DNA of 64,000 bases, taken from JASEJA01 sp038872535 (lineage in GTDB: Archaea > Thermoproteota > Bathyarchaeia > Bathyarchaeales > Bathycorpusculaceae). Below, in pieces: positions 61,923 through 64,000 of this stretch (its first letter is position 1; each line of letters starts with the position of its first letter). The stretch spans positions 1 to 64,000 of the forward strand of contig JAVZJY010000002.1 in the NCBI GenBank assembly GCA_038872535.1. The letters are read 5' to 3'. Below the pieces are notes generated by a model. That model was not told the DNA's origin. It saw nothing but the letters and a program-made list of their open reading frames with translations, and made no database searches. A program made the position numbers and the translations under genes.

Positions 61923-63907
61923 CTACCTCCTTCCGAACAGCATGCTTGAACTTGCGCCAGAAATTGCTCATCAGTGTAATGTCGCATTTTAATTGCTTTT
62001 GTGGGGCATGCTGAAACGCAGAGACCACAGCCTTGACACATGGCTTCAATAATTTCCGCTTTAACCTTTTCCACACCTTCCACAGTTTCAGTTTTCATTT
62101 CTATCGCAAAAAACGGACAGAGAGGCTCACAAACTTGACAACCACTGCACAATTCCTTATCAATAACAGCCGTTAAAGGCTCAAGCTCAATTACTCCACT
62201 CGTCAAAAGGTCGATTACTTTTGCTGCCGCGCCGCTGGCTTGGGCAACAGTATCAGGTATATCCTTAGGTCCTTGACAAGAACCTGCAATGAAAATTCCA
62301 GCCGTTAAACTCTCTAGAGGTCGCAATTTTGGATGTGCTTCTAAAAGAAAACCGTCAGCGCTTCTTGAAACATGGAATAGGGCGCTTACTTTTTCAAGGT
62401 CAGTGTTTGGAATTAGTCCATTTGCTAGAACGATTAAGTCTGGTTTTATTTCCAAAAGCTTGTTTGTTCCCTTATCGTAAACATCAAAGTAAAGCGAACC
62501 ATCCGGAGCGCTTCGAATGTCTGAAGGCAAACCTGCAACAAATTCTATGTCCAAATCCCTTGCTCGTCTATAAAATTCGTCATATCCCTTGCCAAAAGCA
62601 CGCATATCATTAAAGCACACATAAATTTTCACGTTTTCTCCTAGCCTTTCTTGAACAAGAATTGCTTGCTTTAAAGTTGCCATACACCCTACACGACAAC
62701 AATACTCATGAAAACGTTTATCTCTGGAGCCCACACATTGAACAAAAACCAAAGTTTTCGGAGACGTGCCACCTTGTGGACTAATAATTTCTCCTTTAGT
62801 AGGTCCAGAGGCATTCAGAATCCTTTCAAACTCTATGTTGGATATCACATTCTTGTATCGTTTATATCCTAACTCTGGCATTTTAGAAGCGTCAAAAACT
62901 TCCGCTCCCACAGCCAAAATTATAGCGCCCACTTTAAGCCTAAATTCTTCTGGTTGCTGTGCAAAGTTTATGGCTTTTGCCTCACATGCGCTTAAGCATT
63001 TACCGCACACATCTTTATCATATTTCAATCTTAAACAATGGTTTGGGTTTATTATGGCTATTTTTGGCACAGCATAAGGAGAATAAACTGATATTGCACG
63101 TGTTTGGCTTAAACCTTCATTAAATTCGTCTGGAATCTTAACTGGACAAACTTGAGTGCAGAGTTCGCAACCCACACATTTTTTCTCATCCACATAACGG
63201 GGCTTCTTTACAACTGAAACTTCATAATTTCCAACAAACCCACTAACATTTGTAACCTCAGAATTTGTTAACAATGTTATGTTTGGATGTCTTGCAACAT
63301 CAACCATTTTAGGGGTGAGAATGCAGGCACTGCAATCAAGAGTTGGAAAAGTCTTATCCAACTGCGCCATACGCCCACCAATACTAGGCGCCTTCTCAAC
63401 AAGATAAACTCTAAAACCAGCATCAGCCAAATCCAGCGAAGCCTGTATCCCAGCAATCCCGCCACCCACAACTAAAACGCTCTTCTCAACGCTCACCCTT
63501 CGTTTTTCTAAAGGCTCCAAAAGTTTAACACGAGCCACACCCATCCTCACAAGGTTTTTTGCCTTTTCTGTGGCTTTTTCTGGCTCTTCGCTGTGAACCC
63601 AAGAGACATGTTCTCTCAAATTGACGATTTCAAGCAAATATGGGTTTAAACTCGCCTCAGCAACAGTTCTCCGGAAAGTCTCTTCATGCATTCTCGGCGA
63701 ACATGTTGCGATAACTATTCGGTCAAGGTTATGCGCTTTAATGTCTTCTTTAATCATGCGCTGTCCAGTTTCAGAACACATGTAAACATAATGCTTAGCC
63801 ACTACGACATCTGGCAATTTTTCCGCATACTCAGTCACTTTTTCTACGTCAACAACTCCGGCTATGTTCAAGCCGCAGTGGCAAACATAAACGCCTATTC
63901 TAGGCAT
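61919..63907 (-). CDS. hdrA: Heterodisulfide reductase subunit A-like
   Basis: The 662-aa flavoprotein has the N-terminal cysteine region GVYVCHCGLNI, FAD site VLVVGGGIAGIQASLDLADAG, the DCSACILTPKMVDV segment, ferredoxin sites CVGCELCTQVCP and CGKCLSACEAKAIN within the body, and two C-terminal [4Fe-4S] sites, CSGCQVCEPLCP and CQGCGLCVSACP. This is a standard HdrA with no selenocysteine codon seen. It is the first gene of hdrABC; no mvh hydrogenase or formate dehydrogenase gene is adjacent, so the electron donor is unknown. Confidence 0.95.
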   Translation of the reverse strand: MPRIGVYVCHCGLNIAGVVDVEKVTEYAEKLPDVVVAKHYVYMCSETGQRMIKEDIKAHNLDRIVIATCSPRMHEETFRRTVAEASLNPYLLEIVNLREHVSWVHSEEPEKATEKAKNLVRMGVARVKLLEPLEKRRVSVEKSVLVVGGGIAGIQASLDLADAGFRVYLVEKAPSIGGRMAQLDKTFPTLDCSACILTPKMVDVARHPNITLLTNSEVTNVSGFVGNYEVSVVKKPRYVDEKKCVGCELCTQVCPVKIPDEFNEGLSQTRAISVYSPYAVPKIAIINPNHCLRLKYDKDVCGKCLSACEAKAINFAQQPEEFRLKVGAIILAVGAEVFDASKMPELGYKRYKNVISNIEFERILNASGPTKGEIISPQGGTSPKTLVFVQCVGSRDKRFHEYCCRVGCMATLKQAILVQERLGENVKIYVCFNDMRAFGKGYDEFYRRARDLDIEFVAGLPSDIRSAPDGSLYFDVYDKGTNKLLEIKPDLIVLANGLIPNTDLEKVSALFHVSRSADGFLLEAHPKLRPLESLTAGIFIAGSCQGPKDIPDTVAQASGAAAKVIDLLTSGVIELEPLTAVIDKELCSGCQVCEPLCPFFAIEMKTETVEGVEKVKAEIIEAMCQGCGLCVSACPTKAIKMRHYTDEQFLAQVQACCSEGGR

Positions 63908-64000
63908 CTGCGAAACCTCAAGCGATTGATTTACCCATCAAACTCTTTATTATTCATAACGGTTCAAAAAAGCAATCCATAACATAAAACTAACATTTTT

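Overview
The window is archaeal. It carries a two-ring CDC48 ATPase, a group II chaperonin (thermosome), archaeal EF-1 beta, RNA polymerase subunit RpoK, FEN1, Trm5, RtcA, geranylgeranyl reductase and an archaetidylinositol-phosphate-type synthase. Several genes have archaeal TATA boxes upstream. Ribosomal protein S26e and an arcadin-1-like protein point to the TACK/Thermoproteota side rather than Euryarchaeota. The mix of anaerobic 2-oxoacid oxidoreductase, HdrABC, ETF and acyl-CoA dehydrogenase, together with many TTG/GTG starts, fits a Bathyarchaeia-like anaerobic heterotroph, but that placement is inference. The sequence is a scaffold with four N gaps. Three are flanked by duplicated sequence at a constant 227-nt offset, so they are false gaps that only appear to break genes. 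The fourth is a real gap.

Layout. 1-3.9 kb: geranylgeranyl reductase, a small protein, CDC48 and EF-1 beta. 4.0-10.6 kb: an uncharacterised divergent cluster. Four membrane or associated genes run leftward from a shared promoter region, and a GlmL-like ASKHA ATPase plus a barrel-sandwich/KOW-like partner run rightward. 10.6-18.1 kb: two amidohydrolases, a nucleotidyltransferase-like protein, a phosphoesterase and an amino acid permease. 18.1-23.4 kb: a zinc-ribbon protein, FEN1, TrpB2, an L-isoaspartyl methyltransferase (pcm) and GlmS. 23.7-35.4 kb: a helix-turn-helix protein, GNATs, DUF371, Trm5, FAU-1, RtcA, acylphosphatase, arcadin-1-like, GMP synthetase, DUF1028-TPR and PyrF. 35.5-47.5 kb: a B3/B4 protein, an EamA transporter, regulators, type-4 UDG, the AIP synthase, S26e, DUF4438, three consecutive CBS proteins, dihydroorotase and Mut7-C. 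47.5-56.5 kb: RpoK, thermosome, threonine synthase, KorABG, L-2-hydroxyglutarate dehydrogenase-like protein and EtfBA. 56.5-58.8 kb: a ThaI-like restriction-modification pair. 58.8-64 kb: an HD protein, acyl-CoA dehydrogenase and HdrABC.

The strongest novel observation is in pcm. The reading frame is broken by exactly 28 nt, in a highly conserved motif, with a premature TAG. Those 28 nt lie inside a near-textbook bulge-helix-bulge (BHB): a 4-bp central helix, two 3-nt bulges and a 5-bp inner helix. Cutting at the canonical bulge positions removes 28 nt and restores the conserved S-A-P-H-M-V motif in frame. This looks like an archaeal mRNA intron in pcm.

Other notable points are: (i) the GlmL/membrane cluster, whose function is unknown; (ii) two intergenic regions about 17 kb apart, upstream of a uracil-DNA glycosylase and of the ThaI-like nuclease, that share two near-identical blocks in the same order, one containing the TATA box; (iii) an L-2-hydroxyglutarate / 2-oxoglutarate / ETF neighbourhood; and (iv) an acyl-CoA dehydrogenase beside HdrABC, suggesting electron transfer from acyl-CoA oxidation to a heterodisulfide-reductase-like complex.
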